Assembly (NCBI GenBank): GCA_029245065.1
Contig: JAQWQB010000135.1
Location: forward strand, 1-41,631
DNA from: Flavobacteriales bacterium
Lineage (GTDB): Bacteria; Bacteroidota; Bacteroidia; Flavobacteriales_D; Sanyastnellaceae
Direction: 5' to 3'
Length of the DNA stretch: 41,631 nt
Shown: positions 17,564 through 26,646 of the stretch, piece by piece
How positions within the stretch are numbered: position 1 is the first letter of the stretch
Layout of the letters: each line of letters opens with the position of its first letter
Translations under genes and position numbers: made by a program
Notes under the pieces: model-generated
The model's database searches: none
The model's input: the letters and a program-made list of their open reading frames with translations, nothing else
Told to the model about the DNA's origin: nothing

Positions 17564-20500
17564 ATGCGCCTCTCGCACTGTGCTATGTTAATCCTCCTGC
17601 TCTTGGCTTCCTGTTCCGAAGTCGAAAGGCCGTTGCCTGCAACATTATTTGAATACCTCGAAGCGCCCGAAACAGGAGTTACCTTCCAAAACGAAATCAA
17701 CGAACGGGTTGGTCGGAACGTTGGAACCTATGATTACATGTACAACGGTGGCGGCGTGGCCATCGTAGACCTGAACAACGACGGTCTTCCAGATCTCGTG
17801 TTTTGTGGCAACGATGTGCCTTCGGAAATTTACCAGAACAACGGTGATTTTCAATTCGAAAACAAGACCGAAAACAGCGGAGTGCATCACGGTGGTTGGA
17901 CCACCGGAGTGACCATCGTAGACATCAACCAAGACGGACTTCAAGACATCTATTTTTCGCGTAGCGGACCTGATTTCAAGATAGAAACGACGACCAACCT
18001 GCTGTACATCAACCAAGGCGATTTTACGTTCACAGAAGAAGCGAAGAACTACGGCATCAACGACAGAGGCCTCTCTAGCCAGTCAGTGTTTTTCGATAAA
18101 GATGCAGATGGCGACCTAGATCTGCTGGTATTGAATCACAGTGTGCGCAATTGGGCCAACCGTCCTTCAGAATGGCTACAACACGAACGCACCTTATCGG
18201 AATTAAGCAGGGAACGCTACCTCAACAAGTGGTACGAGCGCACTTCGCCCACCTCCTTTGAAGAAATGGCTCCCTCTTCTTTTTCAAGGGAGAGCGTGCC
18301 CACTCCTGGTTTCAGTCTGAGCGCAAGTATTGCCGATTTCGACAACAATCAAAAGCCAGGCATTTTCATCACCAACGACTTCTTCATCCAAGATCAATTG
18401 TACGCTTCAGGCAAAAATGGATGGCGAAATAAGATCAAAGAGAAGTTCCATCACACCAGTTTCTACTCCATGGGTTCTGATGCCGCCGACTTCAACAATG
18501 ATGGACTAGTAGATCTCATGGTGGCAGACATGAGTCCCAGTGATCACATCAGAAGCAAAGTGCTGATGCCTGCCATGGACACCGCCCAATTTCGCTACCT
18601 GGAACGCATGCATTTTATGGGCCAATTCATGTTCAATGCCTTGTACATGAACGCGGGAGACGGTGCCATGAGCGACATTGCGCAACTGGCCGGAGTAGCA
18701 CAAACGGATTGGAGTTGGGCACCCCTATTTGCCGACTTAGACAACGACGGTTGGAAAGACTTATACGTCACCAACGGCGTCTACCGAGCGGTTACCAACA
18801 ATGATTGGCGAAAAGAAGTGGTGGAGGCCATCAATGCAGATTCACTCACGCAAGAATTGTACTACCAGTTACTTCTTGACGCACCCCAAACACCCATGGT
18901 CAACGCGGTCTTCAAAAACACTACTGGCCTCCAATTTAGCGACCAAGCAAGCGAATGGGGCTTGACCCAACCGACGTTTTCACAAGGGTTGGCCATGGGC
19001 GATTTAGACCAAGACGGCGATCTTGACATTGTCACCAATAACCTCGGCCAGCCCGCTTCCATCATTCGCAATACGGCTGCAGACCGAGGAAACAATTTCA
19101 TCCGAATCACCTTAGAAAACCCTGAAGTTGACGGGGCAAAAGTGACCATTTGGGCCAATGGTAAGCAACAACTTCAAGAATACCGCTTCACCCGAGGGTA
19201 CCAAAGTTTTTCAGAGCCGGTGCTCCATTTCGGCTTGGGAACAGCCACCACCGTTGATAGCATCCGCGTAGTTTGGCCAAACGGCGAACGAACCCGTCAT
19301 GACCAGCTGGCCATCAACCAACGACATAGCTTGCAGAAAACATCGCCCATCGCCACTGCCAAAGACAAGATACCAACAGAATTAACTTATTGGAATATTG
19401 GAATGGCATTTCAAGGTCTGAGTCCAACGCACCGAGAGAATAACTTTGACGACTTTAAGAAAGAGCAACTGCTTCCGCACCGCACGTCTGCCATGGGACC
19501 GGGGCTTGCCGTGGCAGATATCAATGGAGACGGACTAGATGATGTTTTCTTAGGCGGGGCGAAAGGGCAAGCTTCACAAATCAGGATTCAAACCGCCAAT
19601 GGGTTTTTCCAGCCCATGGTGCAAAATGTCTTCCAGCAAGAACGTGATGGCGAGGTGCTTGGTGCGGCATTTTTTGATTTCGACCAAGATGGAGACCAAG
19701 ATCTTTACGTGGCTAGAGGTGGCGGAGGTGATGTAGAGGAAACGCCTGAATTATGGCAAGACTTGCTGTATGTGAATGACGGCCAAGGCAGCTTTTCGGT
19801 CTCAACGTCACTCCCATCCATGCCTCATTCAACACAGGCCATTGTAACCTTCGACTTCGACCAAGACGGCGACCTTGACGTCTTTGTAGGAGGAAGAAAC
19901 ACGCCAGGTCTTTACCCGTTCGGCACGCGAAGTTTTCTCTTGCGCAACGAAGCGGGAACATTCACAGATGCAACGGAAGATTGTGCGCCTTGGCTGCTAA
20001 ATTCGAACATGATCACAGATGCCGTTTGGCTTCAGAACACCACCTATCCCTTGCTAATTGTTGTGGGCGAATGGATGGAGCCCCAAGCGCTTGAGCTTAG
20101 AAATACGGAATCGGGCTATTCGTTGGTTCCATTGACCATAGACGCCTTTGTCAATCAAAGTGGGTGGTGGCACAGCATCAATCACCTCGAGGTCAATGAC
20201 GAAGAGCTAATTGTGTTGGGGAACCATGGACTCAACACCAAGTTCCATCCAACTCGTCAAAAACCGCTGCACCTCTATGCGGGCGATTTCGATCAAAATG
20301 GCGTGTCAGACATTGTGTTGAGCAAGCACTACCAAGGACAGTTGGTGCCCATTCGGGGGCTGGCCTGCAGCAGCGGTCAGATTCCCGATATCAAAGAGCG
20401 CTTCCCTACGTATGAAGCCTTTGCCGAAGCCGACCTCGCTTCCATTCTAGGGATCGATGACTTGGAGGAAGTGCAATCGTTCATCGCCACTACATTCGAA

Positions 20501-20851
20501 AGTGGGTTCATCCGTCTCAAAGATGGAAGACTAACTGACTTCGAACCCTTTCCTATGAATGCACAAGTCTCTCCCATTATGGACGCCATTGCAATTGATA
20601 ACGATGTGATCGTTTCAGGGAACCTCTTTACCACGGAAATTGAGACGGTTCCAAATGACGCCGGATTTGGTACTGTTTTGCGCTTTGATCTCGGAGGGCT
20701 GACGGTTCATAGCCCAATCTTCTCTGGTGTATTCCTGCCTCAAGATGTGCGCAAGATGCGGGCCATCAACCTGTCTTCAGAACAGATTCCCGGATTTGTT
20801 GCAGCAACTAACAACGGGGAAGTCGAGATTATAATGAAGGGGCAAGAATAA
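17564..20851 (+). CDS. large FG-GAP/VCBS and ASPIC-domain lipoprotein
   Basis: 1095 residues from ATG 17564; the open frame extends 31 codons upstream but overlaps the preceding gene and lacks a leader. The start MRLSHCAMLILLLLASCSE is a lipoprotein signal with lipobox LLASC. FG-GAP/VCBS repeats with calcium-loop motifs ('VDLNNDGLPDLVF', 'VDINQDGLQDIYF', 'DFNNDGLVDLMVAD', 'LDNDGWKDLYVTNG', 'DLDQDGDLDIVTNN') fill residues ~55-505. An ASPIC/UnbV domain follows (~510-580, 'VRVVWPNGE'-like 'IRVVWPNGERTRHDQL'), and a second propeller begins at 'GLAVADINGDGLDDVFLGG'. It has no T9SS tail, so it is likely anchored in the outer membrane by lipid. The ligand is unknown; such proteins often sit beside surface polymer-use genes, but none is recognised here. 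Confidence 0.85.
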   Translation: MRLSHCAMLILLLLASCSEVERPLPATLFEYLEAPETGVTFQNEINERVGRNVGTYDYMYNGGGVAIVDLNNDGLPDLVFCGNDVPSEIYQNNGDFQFENKTENSGVHHGGWTTGVTIVDINQDGLQDIYFSRSGPDFKIETTTNLLYINQGDFTFTEEAKNYGINDRGLSSQSVFFDKDADGDLDLLVLNHSVRNWANRPSEWLQHERTLSELSRERYLNKWYERTSPTSFEEMAPSSFSRESVPTPGFSLSASIADFDNNQKPGIFITNDFFIQDQLYASGKNGWRNKIKEKFHHTSFYSMGSDAADFNNDGLVDLMVADMSPSDHIRSKVLMPAMDTAQFRYLERMHFMGQFMFNALYMNAGDGAMSDIAQLAGVAQTDWSWAPLFADLDNDGWKDLYVTNGVYRAVTNNDWRKEVVEAINADSLTQELYYQLLLDAPQTPMVNAVFKNTTGLQFSDQASEWGLTQPTFSQGLAMGDLDQDGDLDIVTNNLGQPASIIRNTAADRGNNFIRITLENPEVDGAKVTIWANGKQQLQEYRFTRGYQSFSEPVLHFGLGTATTVDSIRVVWPNGERTRHDQLAINQRHSLQKTSPIATAKDKIPTELTYWNIGMAFQGLSPTHRENNFDDFKKEQLLPHRTSAMGPGLAVADINGDGLDDVFLGGAKGQASQIRIQTANGFFQPMVQNVFQQERDGEVLGAAFFDFDQDGDQDLYVARGGGGDVEETPELWQDLLYVNDGQGSFSVSTSLPSMPHSTQAIVTFDFDQDGDLDVFVGGRNTPGLYPFGTRSFLLRNEAGTFTDATEDCAPWLLNSNMITDAVWLQNTTYPLLIVVGEWMEPQALELRNTESGYSLVPLTIDAFVNQSGWWHSINHLEVNDEELIVLGNHGLNTKFHPTRQKPLHLYAGDFDQNGVSDIVLSKHYQGQLVPIRGLACSSGQIPDIKERFPTYEAFAEADLASILGIDDLEEVQSFIATTFESGFIRLKDGRLTDFEPFPMNAQVSPIMDAIAIDNDVIVSGNLFTTEIETVPNDAGFGTVLRFDLGGLTVHSPIFSGVFLPQDVRKMRAINLSSEQIPGFVAATNNGEVEIIMKGQE

Positions 20852-20982
20852 CAAGTGGACTTCCAAGTAAAAGACGAAATCAAATCACCGTTCTGGTCGA
20901 AGAATCAGTGAAGCGCACCAACTACTCATTGGTTCAAAGGCATGCAGTTCATCGTTTCTATTTTCGCTTAAAACAGAGAAAA

Positions 20983-21996
20983 ATGAAACATACGCTACTC
21001 TTTTCTAGCTTCTTCTTGACCTTGATCTCTTGGGCTCAGCCAACCATTACTCAAGCAGACTTAACCCCTGTTATTGGTAGTTCAGCCTTGGTAGATTCCG
21101 TCAACTATGTAGACCTCTCGGAGATGACCGGGCCGAACCAGACCTGGGACCTTTCAGACCTTCAACCCATTGGAGAAACCTTAACTTACAATTGGGTCAA
21201 CCCAGCAGATGCGCCTGGCGGGGAAGATTTTCCCATTGCGAACTACGCTGTTGAGGTAGACTTCTTGAGCTTTTTCTACGACATCAGTGGGAATGAGTAC
21301 AACGAAGTAGGGTACTACTTAGAATTTCAAGGAGCCACAGCCATTGAAACCTTCAGCGACGCAGCGGTGAGATACACTTTCCCACTAACGTATGGCACTA
21401 CGGGTAGCGATGACTACACCAGTAATACTAGTTTTTCCCTTGGTTTTGAAATTGAATCAAACGGACAACTAAACGGGGAAGTAGAAGGATACGGTACGGC
21501 AATTCTTCCATTTGGAACCTTCACCGATGTGTTATTACTACATGTAAATGACTTCACGGAAGACGCACAGAGCGTTGGAGGAACAACTTTTCTGACCACA
21601 CTTGAAAATGAAATCTATGTGTTGTACAAAGCTGGAAACCCATTGCCTTTGGCCATCTTCGAAGAAATCATCACTACTGATTTCATTGGTAATGTGGAAG
21701 TAGATTATGGAGGTACCACTTTCAATAGCCAAGGAGGCATGAATACCCAAGAAGAAACAGCTGCTGAATTGCGTGTTTATCCGAACCCTGTTTCGAACAT
21801 CTTGAACGTAGATCTAACGGGAAAAAGTGTCGACGAACTAACGTTGTGGACAGTGGACGGGCGAATGGTTAACAACTTTTCAGTGCGGAACCCCGGTCTT
21901 ATGCAATTAGAAATGAGTGCATTAAACGCCGGCATGTACATCCTGCATGCACGTGGAGAAAATGAGCTTTATACCGCTTGCATTAGCGTGAAATAA
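20983..21996 (+). CDS. T9SS-exported protein of unknown function, type A sorting domain
   Basis: 338 codons (337 residues) from ATG 20983; the frame is open 25 codons further upstream but the signal peptide (MKHTLLFSSFFLTLISWAQ) fixes the start, with a purine-rich AGAGAAAA before it. The mature part starts 'PTITQADLTPVIGSSALVDS' and has 'MTGPNQTWDLSDL', a layout I have seen in exported Bacteroidota proteins without assigned function. Tail 'LRVYPNPVSNILNVDLTG' to 'GMYILHARGENELYTACISV' is a type A T9SS sorting domain. TATTTTCG at 20959-20966 could be its -7 element. Confidence 0.75.
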   Translation: MKHTLLFSSFFLTLISWAQPTITQADLTPVIGSSALVDSVNYVDLSEMTGPNQTWDLSDLQPIGETLTYNWVNPADAPGGEDFPIANYAVEVDFLSFFYDISGNEYNEVGYYLEFQGATAIETFSDAAVRYTFPLTYGTTGSDDYTSNTSFSLGFEIESNGQLNGEVEGYGTAILPFGTFTDVLLLHVNDFTEDAQSVGGTTFLTTLENEIYVLYKAGNPLPLAIFEEIITTDFIGNVEVDYGGTTFNSQGGMNTQEETAAELRVYPNPVSNILNVDLTGKSVDELTLWTVDGRMVNNFSVRNPGLMQLEMSALNAGMYILHARGENELYTACISVK

Positions 21997-22086
21997 GTCC
22001 CAATTTTATACCAGAATTAGGAAATGGATCGTGCAGATTTGCTTTCGTTTCCGCAATTGATGCGCGATCTGTTCCCTGGTTTTTTA

Positions 22087-22117
22087 TCAAAAAAAAAGAG
22101 CAACCGTTGTCGCTCTT
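22087..22117 (-). terminator. Rho-independent terminator of the KAS III gene
   Basis: On the minus strand, stem AAGAGC (22117-22112) and GCTCTT (22101-22096) is followed by a run of T extending to about 22089. It lies about 70 bases after the stop of the 22188-23264 gene. Confidence 0.75.
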
Positions 22118-22187
22118 CTTCTTGCAGTAACAGAAAGGGTAAAATAACCTAGTTAACCAAAAACCAATATTCTCCTTTCTCGCAATG

Positions 22188-23264
22188 TCATAGTTTGTAA
22201 ACAAAGGCATTGATGCTCATTCCTGCGCCTACAGACGCAAACACCACATGATTCCCTTGTTGCAATGAATGTCCGGCCATTTCGCCCTTCATTACCATGT
22301 CCCACAGTGTAGGTACCGTAGCCACAGAGCTATTGCCCAATTTATGGATAGACATAGGCATGAAGTCAGCAGGTACATCACGCATTCCAAATTTTCGGAA
22401 CAAACGCTTCGTAATGGCTGCATCCATCTTTTCGTTGGCTTGATGCAAGAACATCATATTGATATCGTTCAAATGCAATCCGGCCTTCTCAATTGTTTGC
22501 GCAATAGCAGCTGGAACGTGTTCCAATGCATACTCGTAAATCTTTCGCCCCTTCATTTTGATTAATCCGGTATGATCAACCGCCGGGTTATTCGATTTTC
22601 CAGAAGCCAAGAAGTTCAACTCTTCTTGGGTGTGCGCAACCGTATTGAAGGCAAGCACTCCTCTTCGTTCTGATTCTTCACGTGTTTCCAACACCGCAGC
22701 ACCAGCACCATCGGCAAAAATCATGGCGTCACGGTCAAAAGGGTCCACTACTCGAGACAGTGTTTCGCACCCTACTACCAAACTCTTGCTTCCGCTTCCG
22801 GCTTGCATGAACAAATGGGCTTGGATGCACCCTTGCACCCATCCTGGGCAACCAAAAATCACATCGTATGGCACACAACCGGGATTCTCAATGCCCAATT
22901 TATGCTTGATCCTAGCACCGATACTTGGCATAATATCAGACCTGCGATTGCTCGCTTCAACATCACCGTAGTTATGCGCCGTAATTAGATGGTCAATCTC
23001 TTCTTTAGAAGCCCCAGAGGCCTCCAATGCTTTCTTACAAGCATCTGCTCCTAAATCTGAAGTGTAGACGCCAACAGGTGCATACCTTCTTCCAGCAATG
23101 CCCGTAATGGCCTCAAACTTCGACGTAATTTCTTCTCCAGGTTTGTCGATGTACGTTCCGTCTGGCTCGTAAAATTCATTCTTTTCAAATGCACTATTCG
23201 GCACCTCTTCACTTGGAATGTGCGAGCCGGCTCCGGTAATGAGGGTGTTGATGAATGTTGACAT
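22188..23264 (-). CDS. 3-oxoacyl-ACP synthase III (KAS III) family protein
   Basis: 358 residues, thiolase fold, cytoplasmic. The catalytic triad of KAS III enzymes is complete: Cys139 in 'VIFGCPGWVQG', His274 in 'MMFLHQANEKM' and Asn311 in 'HKLGNSSVATVP'. 'FADGAGAAVLE' and the C-terminal 'FASVGAGMSINAFVYKL' are also typical. Length is slightly above housekeeping FabH (~320-335) because of an N-terminal insertion ('FEKNEFYEPDGTYIDKPGEE'), so this may be a paralogue that condenses a special acyl starter rather than the main FabH. No fatty-acid genes are adjacent; it is a single-gene unit with its own terminator. Confidence 0.88.
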   Translation of the reverse strand: MSTFINTLITGAGSHIPSEEVPNSAFEKNEFYEPDGTYIDKPGEEITSKFEAITGIAGRRYAPVGVYTSDLGADACKKALEASGASKEEIDHLITAHNYGDVEASNRRSDIMPSIGARIKHKLGIENPGCVPYDVIFGCPGWVQGCIQAHLFMQAGSGSKSLVVGCETLSRVVDPFDRDAMIFADGAGAAVLETREESERRGVLAFNTVAHTQEELNFLASGKSNNPAVDHTGLIKMKGRKIYEYALEHVPAAIAQTIEKAGLHLNDINMMFLHQANEKMDAAITKRLFRKFGMRDVPADFMPMSIHKLGNSSVATVPTLWDMVMKGEMAGHSLQQGNHVVFASVGAGMSINAFVYKL

Positions 23265-23376
23265 ACCTTGTTTTCTTATTCAAAGTTGAGAAGGAGTTTC
23301 CAGTAAAACGAAGTCAACACACAAAGGGAATATGATTTATAACTCGCACCTCTTCGCTTAAAACCCTTTATTCACT

Positions 23377-23384
23377 TACCTTTA
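23377..23384 (+). promoter_or_regulatory. -7 promoter-like element TACCTTTA
   Basis: One mismatch to TAnnTTTG. It is 4 bases before GTG (23389) and 7 bases before ATG (23392), so little or no leader would be transcribed. Confidence 0.5.
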
Positions 23385-23391
23385 CATCGTG

Positions 23392-24936
23392 ATGGATACG
23401 ATTTATAACGCACCAAATGAACTAGATGAGTTGCTTATTTCTCTTGAAAAAAGAGAGAAAAAGGCGTTCAAGCTCTACATCAAACAATTTGGCGATCCCG
23501 CATCCTTGAAGTTTGTCCAGCTGTACAACATCCTCCTCAAGCACCCTTCCTGCCCGTCCAGCGAAATCACTAAGATCAATCCAGCGCTAAAGAAGGCGCA
23601 AATTCCCAATCTCCGGGCAGAGCTCTTGAAGCACTTACTGGAGTCGTTACGGTATGCTTCACAAGTTGGATTACCTGAAGCGGAAATTCGAAGAACAATG
23701 GACTACGCCGGCTTACTGTTCGAAAGAGGAATGATTCATCATGCGGTTCGAAAAGTGAAAAAAGCCAGGAAACTAGCCGAAAAACATGACCTGTTGGAGC
23801 TCTTGTTCGAAATTGCTCAACGGGAAAAACTGGTTGAACTCTACTTTTCACTTGACTTGAAGATCGACGAAGCAACCGAATTGCGCACCATCATGGACGG
23901 TGCTGCGAAAGAAGCCAGGGTAGGCGGTTCCTATGCGGGCTTAGCCCTTGAACTGAGGGCGCTCTACCTTAAAAATGGATTCGCCCGAAGCAAAGAGGAA
24001 TTCGACGAAGTGAATGTGTTCTTTCAAGACCGTCTTCCTAAAAAGGGCGAAGTCAAATCGCACTTTCAACGGCTTCACTACCACCGCAGTCACTTTTGGT
24101 TGAACTACATCCTCCAAGATTTTAAGAAGTGCTACCGGCATACAGCCACCGCCATACGCATCATGTCAACCAGGGAAATAAAGCACCAGCAGATCTCGCT
24201 TCTCAAATTTCACGATGCGCATTTGAATAGCTTGTTCCGAATGAATCAGCCCGAGCGATTTACAGCGCACATGCACGCTTTTGAAGCGCTTCAACACCAG
24301 TTAACGGGTAAACAAGCAAAATGGCTTTGGCAGCGCTATCACACAGGACATCAATTCAATGAGCGATTTCTTTACGGTAGGTTCAAGGGCGCCGAAGCCA
24401 TGGTTCATTCGGCAAAAGAGCAGATTGCACCCCTTGAAAGCTATACCAATACACTGAGCTTAAAATACAAGATGGCTTGCCTGCTTTTTGGCGAAGGTGC
24501 CTTCAATACGGCATTGAAACAGCTCAATGAAATTTTGCACTTGGAAGACGTCAGTAGGCGAAAAGACATCCACCGTTTCGCCCGAATCCTAAAACTGGCA
24601 ACATTACTCGAGTTGGAAGATTGGGAAACCTTGTTCGACCTTGTCCCCTCAACCTACCAATACCTTGTCCGGGTGCGAGATTACAATGAATTTCAACGCG
24701 TATTGCTCCAATTTCTGGGCAGCATGGCCCGCCGAAATAAACTTCCCGATCACAACGACTGGGTCCACCTCAAAGAACAAATGGAAACCGTGATTCGAAA
24801 TCCATTCCAACGAAGGCCCTTTTTCTACTTCGATATCATCTCTTGGCTTGAGTCTAAAATCACACACCGTTCCGTTGCTGAAATAATTCAACAACGCGGA
24901 TTAGGGCATGCCGAAGCGCTGAAAGGTCTTTCCTGA
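23392..24936 (+). CDS. uncharacterised helical protein (TPR-like)
   Basis: 514 residues from ATG 23392 (GTG at 23389 is an equally near alternative). Cytoplasmic: no signal peptide or membrane helix. Almost entirely predicted helix, rich in Leu, Lys, Arg and His, starting 'LDELLISLEKREKKAFKLYI' and with repeated helix-turn-helix pairs such as 'HHAVRKVKKARKLAEKHDLL' and 'ALKQLNEILHLEDVSRRKDI' that resemble TPR/solenoid repeats. I do not recognise the family. It ends 'RSVAEIIQQRGLGHAEALKG'. It stands alone between its own promoter-like element and a terminator-like hairpin. A scaffold or regulatory role is a guess only. Confidence 0.75.
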   Translation: MDTIYNAPNELDELLISLEKREKKAFKLYIKQFGDPASLKFVQLYNILLKHPSCPSSEITKINPALKKAQIPNLRAELLKHLLESLRYASQVGLPEAEIRRTMDYAGLLFERGMIHHAVRKVKKARKLAEKHDLLELLFEIAQREKLVELYFSLDLKIDEATELRTIMDGAAKEARVGGSYAGLALELRALYLKNGFARSKEEFDEVNVFFQDRLPKKGEVKSHFQRLHYHRSHFWLNYILQDFKKCYRHTATAIRIMSTREIKHQQISLLKFHDAHLNSLFRMNQPERFTAHMHAFEALQHQLTGKQAKWLWQRYHTGHQFNERFLYGRFKGAEAMVHSAKEQIAPLESYTNTLSLKYKMACLLFGEGAFNTALKQLNEILHLEDVSRRKDIHRFARILKLATLLELEDWETLFDLVPSTYQYLVRVRDYNEFQRVLLQFLGSMARRNKLPDHNDWVHLKEQMETVIRNPFQRRPFFYFDIISWLESKITHRSVAEIIQQRGLGHAEALKGLS

Positions 24937-24960
24937 AAATGTGTATTTGATACACTTTTG
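24937..24960 (+). terminator. hairpin GTGTAT-TTG-ATACAC with T-run, possible terminator or operator
   Basis: Perfect 6-bp arms (24941-24946 and 24950-24955), extended by AAAA before and TTTT after. It directly follows the stop of the helical protein gene, and is followed by a second inverted repeat that touches the next promoter. Confidence 0.5.
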
Positions 24961-24962
24961 TG

Positions 24963-24992
24963 AACACCTTACACATCAAGGTGTTATCTTTG
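24963..24992 (+). promoter_or_regulatory. inverted repeat AACACCTT/AAGGTGTT abutting -7 element TATCTTTG
   Basis: Arms 24963-24970 and 24978-24985 (7-base spacer); the last base of the right arm is the first T of TATCTTTG (24985-24992), an exact TAnnTTTG element 13 bases before the ATG at 25006. The geometry would suit an operator bound by a dimeric regulator. Confidence 0.5.
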
Positions 24993-25005
24993 GGATAGGA
25001 CGCTC

Positions 25006-26616
25006 ATGAAAAATTTTCTGTTACTTCTAAGCATTGCATTCGCCTCAACGTTGATCGCGCAAGAACCTGTTTTCATTGACGGGTCTCCTGCCGTTAACGG
25101 AGAAAGCACATCTTCCAACTATTCCTCGGCCATTGTGGACGTGAATCAAGATGGTTGGGAAGACATTTACATTGGATCCAAAAACCAACCCAACAAGCTT
25201 TTCATCAACAACGGAGATGGCACTTTCACCAACTTGGCAGCTGAATACGGATTGGACTATGCCGGGAACACCTACACTGCTGTTTGGGCTGACTTTGACA
25301 ACGACGGTGACCCTGACTGTTTCCTCGGGAACTTCAACGAACCAAACGCTCTTTTCGAAAACCTTGGAAATGGCATATTCGTCAATGTGGCTGAAGAACT
25401 AGGAATTGCGGGGAATGGTAAGACGCGGTGCGCAACTACTGCAGATGTCAACCAAGATGGGTACTTAGACATTTACGTTATCAACCTCACTGAACACAAC
25501 GAGTTCTACCTGAGCGATGGCGCTGGTGGATACATAGACCACTACTTTCCTTCTGGGGCAATTGACTCACTCATAGGCATGGGCGCCGCATTTTTCGACA
25601 GTGATAACGACGGTGACCAAGATTTATACCTCTTGCACGACGCGTATCAAATCAACAAGCTCTTCATCAATGATGGTGATGGAAACTTCGTAAACAATGC
25701 CTTTTCTCTTGGAGCAGCGCACGGGGGCGAAGGAATGGGGGTAGACATTACCGACTTTAACCACGACGGTTGGATGGACATCTACATCACCAACAACTAC
25801 GACGGTAACGTCTTACTCATCAATGATGGCGATGGAAGCTACACGGACATCTCCGAAGAAGCAGGAGTTGTTGACAACGGAATGGGTTGGGGTGTAGCCT
25901 TTACAGACTACAACCATGATGGTCACAAAGACCTGTACATGGCCAATAATTATGCTTTTAGCACCTTCCCAAATGTGCTTTACAGCAACCAAGGCGACAG
26001 TACGTTTCAGCAAGTAGGACAAGGCACCATTCTAGATTCTCCGAGTGCTGGAGCAGGAATTGCCGTGGGTGACCTTGATTTGAATGGAACAGAAGACATC
26101 GTAGTTGCGAATACACTTGGTGGAACAAGTGTTGGTATTGAGCTATTTTGGAACGAAACCATCGGAAACAACTGGGTTGCCATTACCCTGGAGGGAACCA
26201 TCTCAAACAGAGACGCTTTTGGCAGTCGAGTTAAGCTGTATTCAGAAAACTTCACCCAAACAGACGAGCTCCTTTCCGCAAGCGGCTATTCTCAGATGAA
26301 TAGCAAGAAATTGAACTTTGGATTGGAACAAGATGCGGTAGTAGATTCGTTGGTCATTAGGTGGCCGAATGGGCTGGTTGAATCGTATTACGATTTGGAT
26401 ATAAATCAGGAGCACCATTTTGTGGAAGGAGCCATTTCGTTGAACACCGCAGATGGAGACCTTGATGGTAACCTTGGTCTTAACATCATGGACCTGCTTG
26501 CCCTGCTCCAAGAGTTTGGTTGTACCGACTTGGATTGCCTGTCTGACCTCACCGGGGATGGCAATGTTACAACAGCCGACTTACTCTACTTGCTCGCTTT
26601 GTATGACTTGTTATGA
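25006..26616 (+). CDS. secreted FG-GAP/VCBS-ASPIC protein with dockerin-like C-terminus
   Basis: 536 residues. Signal peptide MKNFLLLLSIAFASTLIAQ; FG-GAP/VCBS propeller (~residues 25-370) with repeated calcium loops such as 'VDVNQDGWEDIYIGS', 'DFDNDGDPDCFLGNF', 'DVNQDGYLDIYVIN', 'DSDNDGDQDLYLLH', 'DFNHDGWMDIYITNN'; ASPIC/UnbV domain ~386-465 ('DSLVIRWPNGLVESYYDLD'). The last ~55 residues hold two dockerin-like calcium helices: 'GDLDGNLGLNIMDLLALLQE' and 'LTGDGNVTTADLLYLLALYD'. No T9SS type A or B tail is visible, so either the dockerin-like end substitutes for it or the protein stays in the periplasm. It shares the FG-GAP + ASPIC architecture with the lipoprotein at 17564-20851. Confidence 0.85.
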   Translation: MKNFLLLLSIAFASTLIAQEPVFIDGSPAVNGESTSSNYSSAIVDVNQDGWEDIYIGSKNQPNKLFINNGDGTFTNLAAEYGLDYAGNTYTAVWADFDNDGDPDCFLGNFNEPNALFENLGNGIFVNVAEELGIAGNGKTRCATTADVNQDGYLDIYVINLTEHNEFYLSDGAGGYIDHYFPSGAIDSLIGMGAAFFDSDNDGDQDLYLLHDAYQINKLFINDGDGNFVNNAFSLGAAHGGEGMGVDITDFNHDGWMDIYITNNYDGNVLLINDGDGSYTDISEEAGVVDNGMGWGVAFTDYNHDGHKDLYMANNYAFSTFPNVLYSNQGDSTFQQVGQGTILDSPSAGAGIAVGDLDLNGTEDIVVANTLGGTSVGIELFWNETIGNNWVAITLEGTISNRDAFGSRVKLYSENFTQTDELLSASGYSQMNSKKLNFGLEQDAVVDSLVIRWPNGLVESYYDLDINQEHHFVEGAISLNTADGDLDGNLGLNIMDLLALLQEFGCTDLDCLSDLTGDGNVTTADLLYLLALYDLL

Positions 26617-26634
26617 TGCTGTAGGCTATTTTAG

Positions 26635-26642
26635 TATCTTTC
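26635..26642 (+). promoter_or_regulatory. -7 promoter-like element TATCTTTC, 4 bases before ATG
   Basis: One mismatch to TAnnTTTG, in the 30-base gap between the FG-GAP gene and the hydrolase gene. It implies a separate, leaderless message for the hydrolase. Confidence 0.5.
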
Positions 26643-26646
26643 AGCC

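Noticed and set aside
22000-22187. Small gene between the T9SS protein and the KAS III gene
   Set aside because: Short frame without a leader or motif; the stretch is explained by the KAS III terminator.
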